DNA from: Papiliotrema nemorosa
Lineage: Eukaryota > Basidiomycota > Tremellomycetes > Tremellales > Rhynchogastremaceae
Reading direction: 5' to 3'
Assembly (NCBI GenBank): GCA_032158125.1
Contig: JASKOT010000001.1
Span: 1,420,124 to 1,484,123, forward strand
Length of the DNA: 64,000 nucleotides
Shown: piece after piece, positions 1 through 11,905 of the stretch
Layout: each line of letters begins with the position of its first letter
Position numbering within the stretch: the first letter of the stretch is position 1
The notes under the pieces: generated by a model
What the model saw: the letters and a program-made list of their open reading frames with translations, nothing else
Database searches by the model: none
What the model was told of the DNA's origin: nothing
Made by a program: the position numbers and the translations under genes

Positions 1-634
1 AGCATGGACAAAAGTGATGTCCCTGGCAGAAGGATTTTCTTATGCTCATCTTGTGCATGCAACGCTATCGCAGACCTGGGCAGGGGATGGTGACTCGATC
101 ACTCAAGGAGGATATACTCGTGGGCCTTCCTCTGTAGCTCATTGACATTAGAACTCTCAACAAGCGATTCTTCTAAGTCACACGAGGGTGTCCTCGTGTC
201 TCATACTGTGCATGCGCAAGAACAATGGCTTGATACACACAGAGCTTAGCGGGGAGAAGTAGCAGAGAGAGACCAGATTGGAGACGATAAAGCAGGATAG
301 AGAAACTCGTCCTTTTATAGCTCTCACCTGAGCTCGCACCCATGAGTGTCGTGCTTTGTATGCGCTCGCATCACAGCCAGCGGCACGGATAGCTTGTACA
401 TCATTGCCTTGTTCTCGTCTGAAGTCCCAATCAAAGTAAAAGAAGAAGGACAAGAGGAACACCCGCTGAAGGTCTTATCGTCGCTTGACGTTACCTCGGT
501 CGACCTCGGCGCGTTGATTCTGCTAAGCGCTCACTGGAGACATACGACCTTTTGATTCTTCTCTTCGAGCCAAAAGATATGTATCGCTCGTGCGAGCTTG
601 ACAAGGATACCCTCTCAGGAAGATACAGCTCGAG
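1..634. other. Intergenic stretch, no gene seen
   Basis: Open frames here are short and have no recognisable protein features. The stretch presumably holds the promoter and 5' leader of the oxidase gene that starts at 635. No RNA gene was recognised. Confidence 0.5.
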
Positions 635-2027
635 ATGTCACAGCTCGAATCGGTACTGATCGTTGGAGGAGGGGCGTTTGGCTTGTCGACAGCTTGGGAA
701 CTCGTCAAGGGGAAATACAAAGGACATGGGGGATTGATCACTGTTCTCGATCGATGTGACAGTCCCCCTGCCGCCGATGCCGCTTCGTCAGATTACAACA
801 AGGTGCGCACCACCACGAGCAGGATCGATCGTGCATGTGCGTACGCTCATACATACAGATTGTGAGGCAAGACTATTGCGATGCGTTGTGGGCCAAACTC
901 GCATTTAAAGCCATCCAAACTTGGTCTACACCCGATTGGGCACCTTATTTCGAACAATCCGGATGTCTAGTCTTAGCGCACGAATCACACCAAGCGGCCA
1001 GCGCTTACGTCCGGAATGCGTTTGAAGTGCAGTGCGATCCGAGCATGGCCTCTGACGGACGGTTGGCCATTGCTCTACCTACTCCGAAAGAGATCAAGGG
1101 GGTCTTCGGGAATGATCAATTGCGTCTTGGAGATTTCGAGGATGAAGTGGCGTACATCAACCCTCAATCTGGATGGGCTCACGCGAGGCGCGCGATGGAT
1201 ATGATCTGTGAGAAAGTCAGAGCGGCAGGGGTGAATGTGAGAAGTGGAGAGGTGGATCAGTTGGTCTACGGGATGAAGGGGGGTAAGAGGGATGTGTTGG
1301 GCGTGAGGCTGGTCGATGGGAGGAGGTTATCCGCGGGGAAAGTGATCGTCGCTGCGGGCAGCTGGACGGCCAAGTTTGTGCCCGAGTTGGGCAAGGAATT
1401 GCTGGCGAGCGGACAGTGCGTGGCGCATATCCAATTGAGTCCAGAAGAAGCCAAGCGGTATGCCAAAGTGCCAGTGGTGTTTAGGATGGACACTGGGTTG
1501 TGAGTCGGCCTTGTACCTTTGAGTACTCCACTCACTCTAGCTACATCTTCCCACCGACCCCCGAGGGAATTGTCAAATTCGCCATTCACGGTCCAGGATG
1601 GGTGAACCCCACTGTGCACAACGATCACCCACTCCCTAGTATCCCTCGAGCCGACTACCACAAGATCCCACGTGAAGGAATCCAAGCCCTCAAGTTGGGT
1701 CTCCTCGATACCTACCCGGAGCTAGCCCAAAAGGAATGGTGCGAAACTAGAATGTGTTGGTATTGCGAATCACCCTCGTCAGACTGGTTGTTGGATTATC
1801 ATCCAGAATACCCGTCTCTCTTCCTCGCCGCAGGAGACTCGGGCCACGCGTTCAAGTTTCTCCCGACATTGGGTGGACTCATCGTGGCTGCGTTAGAGAG
1901 GAGGTTACCTGAAAACGTCAAGCATCTGTTTTCGTGGTCGAATTTGCTCAGTGCAAAGGGGGATCCTTCGAGAGGTGGAGTGGCCAGTTTTGAGCGAAAG
2001 ACCTTGATACCGCAGTCCAAGTTGTAG
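635..2027 (+). CDS. FAD-dependent amine oxidase (sarcosine / fructosyl-amino-acid oxidase family), peroxisomal
   Basis: Three exons (635-802, 859-1499, 1541-2027) give about 431 residues; both introns are GT-AG (56 and 41 nt) and restore the frame exactly. The N-terminus carries the dinucleotide-binding motif VLIVGGGAFGLSTAWEL. The C-terminal part has RMCWYCESPSSDWLLDYHP followed by FLAAGDSGHAFKFLPTLGG, the signature of monomeric sarcosine and fructosyl-amino-acid oxidases; the Cys in MCWY aligns with the residue that covalently holds FAD in that family. The protein ends in SKL, a type 1 peroxisomal targeting signal. By family it oxidises a secondary or N-substituted amino acid, giving H2O2 and an aldehyde or ketone. 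Substrate cannot be told from sequence: sarcosine, a fructosyl amino acid or pipecolate are all possible. The next gene, on the same strand, is a DUF1338 enzyme that also acts in amino-acid breakdown. Confidence 0.88.
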
Positions 2028-2563
2028 CCCGTGTAAGTTATTCATCATGCATTGTTTTCATTCCACACGACGATGCTGCTATTATTCCTTTCTGCGCTAC
2101 CTCCTGCTCGGATGGTCAAGACTGCTCGGTGTTATGCGAGAGCAAGTGATCCTTCAGTTCCAAAAGATGCCTCGGGAAAGGTCCGGCCGGACATGTCCAC
2201 ACCCGACGACAACAGTGGGCGTTTAGCTACCAGGAGCACATTGGTGCAAGATCTCATATCGACCCGCTTCCAAGCGCCATGCTATGCAGTCAGCGCACTT
2301 TCCACGTAGGACAGCGCATGCAATACGTCTCCCCATGCATCGGTTAAACGCGGTGGGCGGGTTGTTCTCAGGCTGATCAGGTCTCATCGCGCTTGTCCCC
2401 GATAAGTCGATATATTTCGACGTGACGATCATAATCTTGTGAGGATTCATCGTCTATACGACTTTAATCTGTTCTCGAGGACAATTGTTTGTCTACACGC
2501 AATAACCCGGCCCGCAAATCGCACATTGCCTAGTCAGTGATCCGTAGTCATTATACGCCCAAG

Positions 2564-4061
2564 ATGCCCTACGACAGCGTCCCTTCGTCGTTTGTACACC
2601 CCGATGTCATCCGTGCGAGGTTCTGTTCCGCCTTGTCGGCCATGTACAGAAAAGAAGTACCTCTCTACGGCGATCTGGTAGAACTCGTGGACGAGGTGAA
2701 TAATGAAGTCAGATCAAGGGGCGGTTCGTGGGAAGTTGCCCGTGAGTGGGTGTCTCATCTCCTGGCTGATCATAGAACGTCTCTCCGTTGAAAGACACGG
2801 TGCGATACGTCTAGGTAAACCGTCCGAATTGTCCTTTATCGCTCGATTGTTCCGAGTGATGGGGATGCATCCCGTGGGGTACTACGATCTATCGACTTCT
2901 GGAGTTCCCGTCCACGCTACTGCTTTCAGACCCATCACCCCTTCTGCCCTCGCCGCGAACCCATTCAGAGTCTTCACTTCTCTGCTCCGCCCCGAACTCA
3001 TCGCGGATGAAAAACTCCGGAAACAAGCGGTGGGAGTATTGGAGAGAAGGGACATATTCCACCCGATCGTACGAGTCCTCGTGGCCAAGGCGGAGGAAGA
3101 GGGCGGATTGGAAGAATCAGAAGCCGACCAACTGGTTTCGTATGGTCTGGAGACGTTTAGGTGGCACGAGACGGCACTGGTCGAGGAGGGAGTGTATCAA
3201 AAGTTGAAAGCTGCTCATCCACTATTGGCGGATATCACGGGGTTTCAAGGTCCTCATATCAACCACCTCACCCCTAGAGTTCTGGACATTGACGAGGCGC
3301 AAGCGGGCATGTCAAAGCGAGGGTGAGTGGTCTCTCTTATGAGCTTTACAGGCTACAAGCTGAGAATAGCATCCCGCCAAAACAGATCATTGAGGGCCCA
3401 CCAAAACGGGCTTGTCCTATTCTCCTAAGGCAGACCTCGTTCCAGGCGTTATCGGAACCTATCAAATTCCCAGGTGGTCAGACGGATGGTTCGCATCGAG
3501 CTCGATTTGGAGAGATAGAGTCTCGGGGTGTGGCTCTTACGCGAAAGGGTGAGTGGTGGTTCACGCCGGGTATGGTCGGGTGGTGCTGACTAGCCAGGAC
3601 ACCAGCTCTACCTCGATCTGCAGGAACAGAACCGCCGCGCAGCGGGCAAAGCTACGCCGACCGATGACAATGAGAAACATCAAGCTCGACTTGCCCAGAC
3701 TTTCGAGGCATTCCCAGATGGATGGACAAAACTGCGGAAACAAAACTTGGCCTATTTCACCTATTCCTTAGCCTTCAACTCGGTCACTCCTAAATCTACG
3801 AAAACGCTAGAAGAGCTGATAGAGGATGGGCTGGTGATTACCACGCCGTTGGTTTACGAGGACTTTTTACCCGCCAGCGCGGCGGGTATATTCCAGAGCA
3901 ACTTGGGTGAACATCAACATAGCACTACGGCTGGACCTTCGGCTCAGGACGCGTTTGAGGAGTGTCTCGGGGGCAAGGTGAATGACTATTTCGACATGTA
4001 TGAGAAGATGCAGAGGGATAGTATAGACGAGATTATCCGGATGACGGGGTGCAAGGAGTAA
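2564..4061 (+). CDS. DUF1338 protein, 2-oxoadipate dioxygenase/decarboxylase-like (HglS/YdcJ family)
   Basis: Four exons (2564-2741, 2776-3322, 3370-3548, 3598-4061) give about 455 residues, close to bacterial HglS length. An in-frame GTG lies upstream at 2537, but the ATG at 2564 is the better start. Diagnostic blocks are YRKEVPLYGDLVELVDEVN at the N-terminus, VERHGAIRLG, HINHLTPR, IEGPPKRACPILLRQTSF and RFGEIESRGVALT. The His of ERHGAIR, the His of HINHLTPR and the Glu of GEIESRG match the metal ligands known for HglS. Family knowledge: these Fe(II) enzymes convert 2-oxoadipate to 2-hydroxyglutarate in lysine (D-lysine in Pseudomonas) breakdown. The first intron (34 nt) is very short, so its borders are the least certain part. 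The neighbouring peroxisomal amine oxidase may belong to the same catabolic theme, which is inference. Confidence 0.88.
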
Positions 4062-4175
4062 GTAGACCGGCTGATGACGACCTTGTTGTTGGATGTAACG
4101 TGTTTTGCACGGGTCCACAACGCCATGCATGGTTGTCTTTCTCGAGAGGATTTCCCAAAGAGAGATGCTGGCCCT

Positions 4176-5096
4176 CTACACCCACCCAATCTCGACCAGT
4201 AGAGCAACCAGGGTGTCTGCAACAAAAGTTGGATTGTCGACCTGTACAAAGTGCCCCGCTCCCGGTGCGATCTGAACTCCCTCTTTACACTGCCCAATCT
4301 TGGTCAAACCTTCGTTGTATTCCTCCCAGACGCTCTGTACGTACCCCACGCTCCCTTCTGGCATGCTTTGCCTGGTGATCGAATCCTGGGCAAATTTCTC
4401 CGGATCATGGCCGACCACCACCATCTTGGGTGGCTTGCCTTGAACGCCGACCAACGTCGGCCCGTCCGCTCGAGGAAGGTGTTGCTTCATATTTCGTCGA
4501 TCGAAGCCTTGTGGGTTGGGGAGGGTAGGCGAGAACATTTTGTACGCCAATTGTCGAGCTTTGTGTAAATCGTCTACCGACAGGTTGGCCGGAAGCTTAT
4601 CCGCGTCAAAGGTCGGATCAGAGGGGTCGGGGAAGATATCGTCATGGAAATCGCTATTGGCAAGTATAGAGTCGAGCAGTACGATACCTGCCACTCGACC
4701 CGGGAAAGTCGCCGTGTATTGTCGGGCTACAGCGCACCCTATAGATTTGCCGACGAGTACCAAGTCCGTCGTATCCGATCCTACTTGGGTGAGTAACGAT
4801 TGAAGATCGGCTACGACCGAATTGAGATCGTTCCCAAAGACTGGATCGGCAGGTGAAGGGTCTTTACCCGTCGTAAGACCTGATCCGTATCGGTCAGTAG
4901 TGAAGTAGGTGATGGGAGAATCGGCGTACTTGTCCCGGACGAGCTGAATCACCGGATGCCAAGCGAGTTGAGGGGCCATCATGCCGTTGAGAAAGACTAC
5001 CAGGCGTTTAACCGGCGTGTCGGATTTTGGTCGGAAAAGATGTGCTTGGATGGGCACTGATGCCTTGTTGAGCACCGAAAGAGCGATCTGTGCCAT
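4176..5096 (-). CDS. Alpha/beta hydrolase
   Basis: A single uninterrupted frame of 306 residues, unusual here because most neighbours have introns. The core fold is visible: RLVVFLNGMMAPQLAWHPV (oxyanion-loop region), TDRYGSGLT, the nucleophile elbow LVGKSIGCAVARQY with Ser118, an acidic loop MVVVGHDPEKF with Asp231 as the likely acid, and GAGHFVQVDNP with His282. No signal peptide or membrane segment is seen, so it is probably cytosolic. The elbow is G-K-S-I-G. Such proteins hydrolyse esters, epoxides or C-C bonds and the substrate cannot be named. Its stop is 114 bp from the stop of the convergent DUF1338 gene. Confidence 0.85.
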   Translation of the reverse strand: MAQIALSVLNKASVPIQAHLFRPKSDTPVKRLVVFLNGMMAPQLAWHPVIQLVRDKYADSPITYFTTDRYGSGLTTGKDPSPADPVFGNDLNSVVADLQSLLTQVGSDTTDLVLVGKSIGCAVARQYTATFPGRVAGIVLLDSILANSDFHDDIFPDPSDPTFDADKLPANLSVDDLHKARQLAYKMFSPTLPNPQGFDRRNMKQHLPRADGPTLVGVQGKPPKMVVVGHDPEKFAQDSITRQSMPEGSVGYVQSVWEEYNEGLTKIGQCKEGVQIAPGAGHFVQVDNPTFVADTLVALLVEIGWV

Positions 5097-5553
5097 GTTG
5101 AATGGTAAGGAGGAGGAGATTGGAAGGATAGGTAGGAGCTTTATTATACCTCATCAGCCAGTCGGTGCCCGATGTCACCTCATGGTCGGTTCGGAGACGA
5201 AGCTCGTCGACTCCCGGATCCCCGAGTGTTTCGATCTCGAGTTCCAGAAAGCTGTCGACGATGGGTTCCAGCGCTGAATATCGCTGAATATCGCTCACCG
5301 ATGCAGTACCAAGCACGACAAGCCAGACGGAAGGACAGATCGTGATCGACGCTTGATTGCGCGGACGCACAGCGAAAGGTGCGTACTGGTACATGGCCGG
5401 CGACGTGTCTTCCACCCAAAGACACATGGCGACGCTACTCTACTGTCGACCGAGTTGTTTCGTGACGACTGATTTCTATCACAGACGCAATTTGCACATG
5501 TACATTATAACATTCAGTTACTTCTGAGCTCAGATATCCCCTAGTCATTCCCC
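5097..5553. other. Intergenic, no convincing gene
   Basis: A minus-strand frame from 5427 extends into the 5' end of the hydrolase gene, but it has no recognisable motif, no partner exon and overlaps the hydrolase start. I read this as the hydrolase promoter plus the 3' end region of the charged protein gene. Confidence 0.4.
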
Positions 5554-6348
5554 TCACTCGGCCTTCTTCTTCTTCCCACTCTTATCCTCCTTCTTCCCAT
5601 CCACAGGCTCCTTTCGCTTAGACCCAGCCTCTTTAGCCTTATCATCCTTCTTCTCGGCCTTACTGGCGGGTTTCTTGGTACTGGCCGGTTTGCCCGACTT
5701 GTCGCTCTCCTTGGCTTTGTCGGATTTGATGCTGGCCGGCTTGCCCTTTGACGCGGGTTTACCCTTTGATTCGGGTTTCTTGGACTCGGTTTTACCCTTT
5801 GATGCTGGTTTCTTGGAATCGGCCTTGGTCGAAGCTGGTTTACCCTTGCTAGCGGGTTTGGATTTCTTCTTTGGCGGTTCTTCTCCCTCGTCCTCGTCCT
5901 CTTCCTCGTCATCCTCCTCTACCTCCTCGTCGTCATCCTCTTCCTCCTCGGTTTTCTTGGTACTCTTTGATCCTTTCTTACTCTTTGACTTCTCCTCCTT
6001 GTCACCCTCCTCAGCCCCCTTGGTCTCCTTTGCCTTTTTGTTGTCTGATTTAGGCTGAGGAGCTCCCTTTTTGGGCTCATTCTTCGATCCAGCCTCATTC
6101 TCGTATGATCCACCTTTCGCCTCGTACTCTTTGCTCAACTTGGCCGCCTATTGTCAGTGGAGTCGAAACTCGTGTGGCCCACCTTCCACGCGGACCATTG
6201 ACCTTTACCCGATCCATCCTTGTTCGTCTCGTTCTTGACCTCTGACGCGTCAGATCGAGTGTAGTGACGTTGATGAGTGTACAGTCATACCTTCTTTCAC
6301 CTCCTCTCGGAGTTCTGGATCGGTCGGCTTTCCTTTGGATGATGGCAT
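5554..6348 (-). CDS. Lysine- and acid-rich low-complexity protein
   Basis: Three exons on the minus strand (6348-6291, 6241-6183, 6147-5554) give about 236 residues. The first two exons encode MPSSKGKPTDPELREEVKE and a short ordered-looking module, GKGQWSAWKAAKLSKEYEAK, which resembles a small motif seen in fungal hypothetical proteins. The rest is disordered: an acidic run of Glu and Asp, then many repeats of the form KPASKGK / KKPASKG, ending in a basic GKKKKAE tail. The composition suggests a nucleic-acid- or chromatin-associated protein, but no catalytic domain is visible. Runs of Lys may act as nuclear localisation signals. The splice sites fit because each junction restores the frame (total 711 coding nt). 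Function unknown. Confidence 0.75.
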
Positions 6349-7545
6349 GTTGGAGCAGAGAGTGTGAGTGGTGATGCTTGGGGTGTATGCATCGGGATAG
6401 GCTTGTTTATATATCTCCAAGTGAGGGGACTGTCTTGTGATTCGAATCTCATGTATGACGACATTTGCACTTTGAGACACCTCAACTCACTCAATTCTCG
6501 ATCTCGATCCGGCATTGGGATCGTGGGGTCATCGTGCACTCGTTGCGACTGCAACAGGAGGGCACCTTTTTGGACCCAATGCATGGACTGGCGGTACTCA
6601 CTCACTCGTGTCCGGTACTCGACATGATGAGATCACCGAGCATGGCTTCGTCAGATGCATCCATGATGCGGCCGATGACAAGTGACCCACAGGATGTATC
6701 GACGGCCGAATCCGGACAACCACGAGCGAGATCGCTGGAATCTTCTCCTTGTTGATCTCGCGGGTACCTTGCTGATCCCGATGTCGCACACACTCTTTAT
6801 GCATCCATCCCAGTCGGCTGCGGGATCATCATCTACACGCTCCTCGTCGGAGCACATTCCAAGCATACAGATAACTGGCTACATGTACGCGTCATTCGGC
6901 AGTCTCAATTCAGTGGTTTCCGGCGGGACCTGGAGGTACCCGAGACCTCCCCTTCTCCCCCACCCACGCCCACAAAAAAACGTGTCGGCCATGTCTTGGA
7001 TAGCCGGCACAAGTCAACCCTCTCCCACTCATCCAGGACACGACTTATTCAAAACAATTTCGACATTCGTGTCCTCCCTGGCACGCTGAGCGCACGCCCT
7101 TACGCCTTCCTCCCGGCATCTCATTCATCTCATATGGTCAGGAGGAACATGATGGGCGGTCGTACAGAGCAGCACGTGTAGTAGATGCAGGAGATTAAGT
7201 TTCGGCGCCGCCATGTGGGATAGGCGTATCACTTCATGACGTCCCGAACACATTTTCTACGACATTTCTTTGCAACATTTCCTGTACTCTCCTACCCGTT
7301 CCACCATGCTTGTTGTGTATGTGCATGTGTACGGTACTTGTCAGAGACATCCATTCACTTGGGTCCTTTTTCATCCGACGTCTCCCATGCAGACGGTCAG
7401 GGCGGACAGACTTGTCGTCAAGATCTTGAATGATCAAGGAGCAGACGCCCATGCCACTGATGAGGACTTTGAGGGTGCTCTGACATGTATATATGGGGCA
7501 GGTAAGGAATGACAGCTATCTAATCCTCCTCTCAAACCCCTCAAC
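6349..7545. promoter_or_regulatory. Long divergent intergenic region
   Basis: About 1.2 kb lies between the divergent charged-protein gene and the CPL1-like gene. No frame here shows protein-like features. A TATA-like run TGTATATATGG near 7485-7496, about 55 bp before the ATG at 7546, is a reasonable core promoter for the plus-strand gene. Confidence 0.4.
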
Positions 7546-9133
7546 ATGATCTCGCTCGCTGGTTTGGTCACCACACTCAGCTTGACAGCTGGGGTCCTGG
7601 GTGCCCCTAGCACCCCTTTAGGGACCTCACTCACTCATTCGAGCAGTACACGTCCACTCGGGGGACACCTCGAGCTAGAGGGAACCAACGAGACGCAAGC
7701 GCTGTCCAAGCGTGCTCTATGTCTCTTCACGGGGTGCAATGATAATCAATACTGCGGATTCCTAGGTTGTGTGACATGTCCGACCAACACCTACCCAGCC
7801 GAATATAGCAGTCTAATCTGCATCCCCGGTCTGCTTTCCTGCGGTTACTGCGCGGCATGTCCTCAAGGGACTTACTCTCCAAACGGGGGGCCGTGCAAAT
7901 CCTGCGACGCGGCAGGGAGTGGCTATTCGACTTGCCCCACTTGCTCTGGAGGTTCAACATACGATTGGCACAAGAAAACATGCGTGTGTCCAACAGGCCA
8001 ACAATACACAAATGGGAAATGTTCCGCCTGTCCCGCGGGTCAAAGTTCGTCAGACGGTATTACCTGTGTCAACTGCAACCAAAATCAGTACTCGAGCGCC
8101 GGAGCCTCAACATGTAGTTCTTGTCCGAGCGGCTCGACTAGTTCTGCGGGATCTTCGACTTGCACATGTACAGCTACAGGACTCTATACCGTCAATGGTG
8201 CTTGCCCGCAACCTTGTGCTGGTGGTCAACAAGCCCAAGGTGGAGTCTGCGTCAAATGCCCCGCCAACACATACTCGATCACCGGTGGTTCCTGCCAGGC
8301 TTGTCCAGGGGGCTCAACCTCTACCACTGGTTCTGCTCAATGTTCATGCTCCAACACTGGTAAAGCGCCGGTGAGCGGCTTGTGCTGTGCGGCAAATCAA
8401 CAAGTCTCCAACGGCAAATGCGCCTGCGCAGGGTCAAACACCATCCTCGGCTCTTCGGGGACCTGTCAGTGTCAACCAGGGTACTCCCAGGGCGCAGGAT
8501 CAGACATCAACTGCTACCAATGTGCCGCGGGGTGGTACTCGTCAGGTGGTCCATCATGTCAGCTCTGTCCGCCTGGAACATTCTCGTCTGCCGGCGCAGC
8601 GGGATGCTCGACATGTCCCGATGGGAGCGTAACCCCCACGTCGGGATCTATCCAATGCTCCACTTGTCCCAAAGGTCAAACCAACAACAACGCCCATACT
8701 TCCTGCATCGCCCTAGCGTCCAAAGGTCTCGCCAAGAAACGCTCAACCTACACTTGCCCGGAGCAATTCTCGGCGTGCCCGCTGAACGATCGGAAAGGAG
8801 GATGGGAATGCGTGAACACCAAGGAAGACGTGCAGAGTTGCGGAGGGTGTTGGAGCACAGGCAAAGGAGTGGATTGCACCTCATTCGACTCGTATGCTTC
8901 TGCACGTTGCGTCAAGGGGGTATGTCAGTGTAGGTCAATTTCTGATTGGGGTAGACGGTGCTTCTTGCTGATGAGAAGATACTTGTCCCAAGGGCTATCG
9001 ACTCAAGACTACGGGTTGTGAAAAGATTGTCAAAAATGTGTACAAGATACACACACCGTCTGAAAAGGCTCAGATGAAGAAACAAAGGAAACAGCAGATT
9101 TCGTTGCATATTCGGAAAAGAAGTGATTTTTAG
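7546..9133 (+). CDS. Secreted cysteine-rich protein with GCC2/GCC3-type repeats and a CPL1-like C-terminal domain
   Basis: Two exons (7546-8929, 8979-9133) give about 512 residues. It begins with a signal peptide (MISLAGLVTTLSLTAGVLGA) and has a KR site near residue 55, possibly for Kex2. Residues about 60-380 hold repeated modules of the type C-P-x-G-T/Q-x(n)-C-x-x-C, as in ephrin-receptor-like GCC2/GCC3 repeats. The C-terminal block CPEQFSACPLNDRKGGWECV, then QSCGGCWS, DCTSF and CVKGVCQ, matches the CPL1-like domain of secreted basidiomycete proteins. The intron at 8930-8978 (GTAGGT donor) was chosen because splicing joins GVCQ to YTCPKGYRLKTTGCEK and completes the expected cysteine pattern; without it the frame runs into an unrelated tail. 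The mature tail is strongly basic. Probably exported to the cell surface or medium; role unknown. Confidence 0.85.
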
Positions 9134-9316
9134 GTCTTGTATCACTTATATAGATTATAGAGATAGATGGTGCGGGTATCAGAGCGACCACGGTTGTATT
9201 CTCCTCGTTCAAGATGTATCTTAGGGTTGATTGGCCCAAGTCTAGGCTCATCTTCTATACTTCTATCTTGCCCTTGCGTGCGCCCCTCTGCCTTGGCCTT
9301 TGTGCCTGTTGTCCAC

Positions 9317-11447
9317 CTAGTGCTCCCGGTATAGCCAAAACTCGTCGACGACCGACCCGTTTCTCGCTGCGATAAACTCTTGTCGGACATGAGTCGTATT
9401 CGCAAACGTCAACCGAGACCAGCCATAGACCTTTTCCACGCCAAACGCGATGTTCTCAGGGAGAGGATCATCAATGACGTCTTGTCCGTCGTAGTGACCC
9501 CCAAGGCCGTTGGTGATGTACGTAGGGAATCGGGGGTTATTGTAGCCGTTGGGATCGGCGGTATCTGGGGTCAGGGTGACTACGATACAAAGGGGCGAGA
9601 CTCACTGTTGTAGACTGGTACACTTCGGGAATAGACGTGGTCTGGCGTGAGCAGATTGTCTCAAATGGTTCACCTCACCATGACCATTCATCATCATGTC
9701 GACGTTGCCCTCGTACAAGATGGTCTCGAACGCTTCTTGACATTCCTCACATCGAGCGTCTAATTTCAGCCACGTCCAGCCAGGAAATCTTACCTCCAAT
9801 GGCGACATAGTACGGTCGATGTGCGAAGGTTATCACCCAAGGAGTCTTGGATCGGTCCACATTTTTCAAATCCGATTTGAGCCAATCAATCTGCTCATTC
9901 ATCTTTCCTCGAGTTCCAGACATCTGCTTGCCTGTTCCGCCCTACTCATCAGCCGAGCCGCCACAGAGCAACCGCACCACTTCGTCTGGACCGTATAGCC
10001 CTTCTCCGAAATCTGTCTCAAAATCGAGGATTATATAATGGACCATCCCGTCGTTCTGGAGTGAGCATGGGCATAGAGAGTATCTTGACTCACGTAGGAG
10101 TACCAGAAGTTCTGGGTAGGTCCAGGTGTTCCGGGCATGTTCCAGTGTTCACTGCTATGAGCGAACAGCCCACTGTCATTAGATGCGCACGCGTATGCAG
10201 TGAAGTTGGTCTGACCAGGCCTGTGTGTCAGCCACGCTTGAAGGTTCAGGCGCAAAGCCTCTACTCACATGCAAATGTCTGCGGTGTATGTAATATTGTT
10301 CCTATCGTTCAGCTCGATCGTTGCATCGCCTTACACTTTGTCCTTGACTCCACCGTTATCGCAGTTCTACACGTCAGCCTATCATCAAAGGGGCATTGGG
10401 GGACTCACCGACTCGTGATTACCCACAGCCACCATGTAGGCCTTGGTCGATGTCAAAGGTGTAATCTGATCGTAGAATGCCTCGTTCAGTCGCTCATAGT
10501 TCTCCACGATGGACGATGCGTTTTGAATCAGTGAGTCGTTGCCGAAGAACCCTTGTGTCGCTTCTTTCCTGATCGTGAGTAATGAGTAGAACCCGAAATG
10601 AGATGAACTGACAGGAAATAGTCGGCGTATCTGATCGTCAGCTAGCCCTTCGTTTGCTAAGACTCACGCAAGGTCACCAATGTGAACTGGACTATCAGCA
10701 AGAGTACAAGGCACACATCCATGTGCTTACTGATATGATCATACGAGTCCAAGAACTCAGTCATGGATTGGATGCAGTTCCTGCCAGTCAGAGGCTATTC
10801 TCACCCGTCACACTCACTCCTCCCCAGGCAGCAATGCTCCAGCGGCTCCTTTGCCAGTCACATCGGTCAACCCATCCGGTCCCATCAATCCCATGTCGGC
10901 AACGACAGCGATCGACTATAAAGTCAGTGTTTCCCTGATACCCACATACGTATGGCTCTTGACATCCCGGTTCCCGAGGAGTAGTGAAGGTGTAAGTCGG
11001 CCTGACCTTCAGCCGGATCACCTGGTGGAACAGTCCACTTACAAGGTGTTACACTTGAAGCAGTTGGTATATGCAACTCTATAGTGATACTCCGTTTTCG
11101 GCTGCAATCCATCCAGTACAGCATGATGGGACCAAGTTCTAGAAGTCTCAAAAGTCGTCTGGTTGGAATACGCAATTCGATCCAGTTCAAACGGATCTGT
11201 ACCATACTCCACTATCGCTTCACTGTCGTTCAAAGGAGAGTATGTGTTCCATGATACAGCCATAGACCAGGCATCTCGGATCGCGACACGCTGTTGGAGA
11301 GGTTCGAGAAGGTTGGCAGGGGTTTCACCAGGGACAGTCCACAGGGGATAAGATTGGTTAGGGAATGGCTGGGATTCAGCGTTGATCGTATGGTGGACTC
11401 ACCACTGCGGTAGCGACACTCGCCAATAGCGAAATCAACAGGAGCAT
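9317..11447 (-). CDS. Purple acid phosphatase, secreted
   Basis: A minus-strand gene with about a dozen short introns. The ATG at 11447 opens a signal peptide (MLLLISLLASVATAV). Exon 2 gives the fibronectin-like N-terminal domain (QQRVAIRDAWSMAVSWNTYS, then TEYHYRV). All five metal-ligand blocks of purple acid phosphatases can be read across exons: VVADMG, GDLAYADY (its second Tyr is the Fe-binding charge-transfer residue), GNHE, FAHRPYY and GHDHVYSR. The C-terminus YITNGLGGHYDG, DPLPENIAFG and YGWSRLTF ends at TAG 9319-9317. The enzyme hydrolyses phosphomonoesters with a binuclear Fe-metal centre outside the cell. Exact borders of the smallest middle exons (about 10.3-10.7 kb) are approximate. 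Confidence 0.9.
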
Positions 11448-11905
11448 AACTCTCAGTACTCGTGGAATTTCTCGACAGATCGTCTGCGAACGACATATTT
11501 GACTTTTATATCGCTGCAATGTCTGGCCGCCGTTACGCACGTTCTATATGTGGTCTCTCGGGTCAGTCCTCCGTCTCTGACTCTCCGAAGCATCCCTGTT
11601 CGGGTGAGGCCATGACGGAAAGTCGTGAGCACAGTGAGTTCTTGGCGGTATCACTGTATTTCTATATTCAGCTTTAGCGTCGTAGCTGATCAATTGAGGG
11701 CAGTTGATTTGTCGAGCAGAGAAGAACGTGTAATGCACCACCTCGGCATATTGTTCTGTCAAGACCCGGGCTTGCCAGGAAGCCGGCAATGCATAGCTGA
11801 GCATGTCTGCTTGTGCGACCTTGGTACGGTGAGTGTATGTATGCATTTGGCGAAGAAGTCAATGGGTGGAAGAGTGTGTATGAAGGATAAATGGTATCAG
11901 ACGCG
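11448..11905. other. Intergenic between phosphatase start and fucosidase end
   Basis: Two minus-strand genes lie head to tail here, so this 458-bp stretch should contain the phosphatase promoter and the fucosidase 3' region. No further gene or repeat is evident. Confidence 0.4.

Noticed and set aside
5008..5427. A 139-codon minus-strand frame upstream of the alpha/beta hydrolase
   Set aside because: It overlaps the 5' end of the hydrolase in another frame and lacks any family motif.
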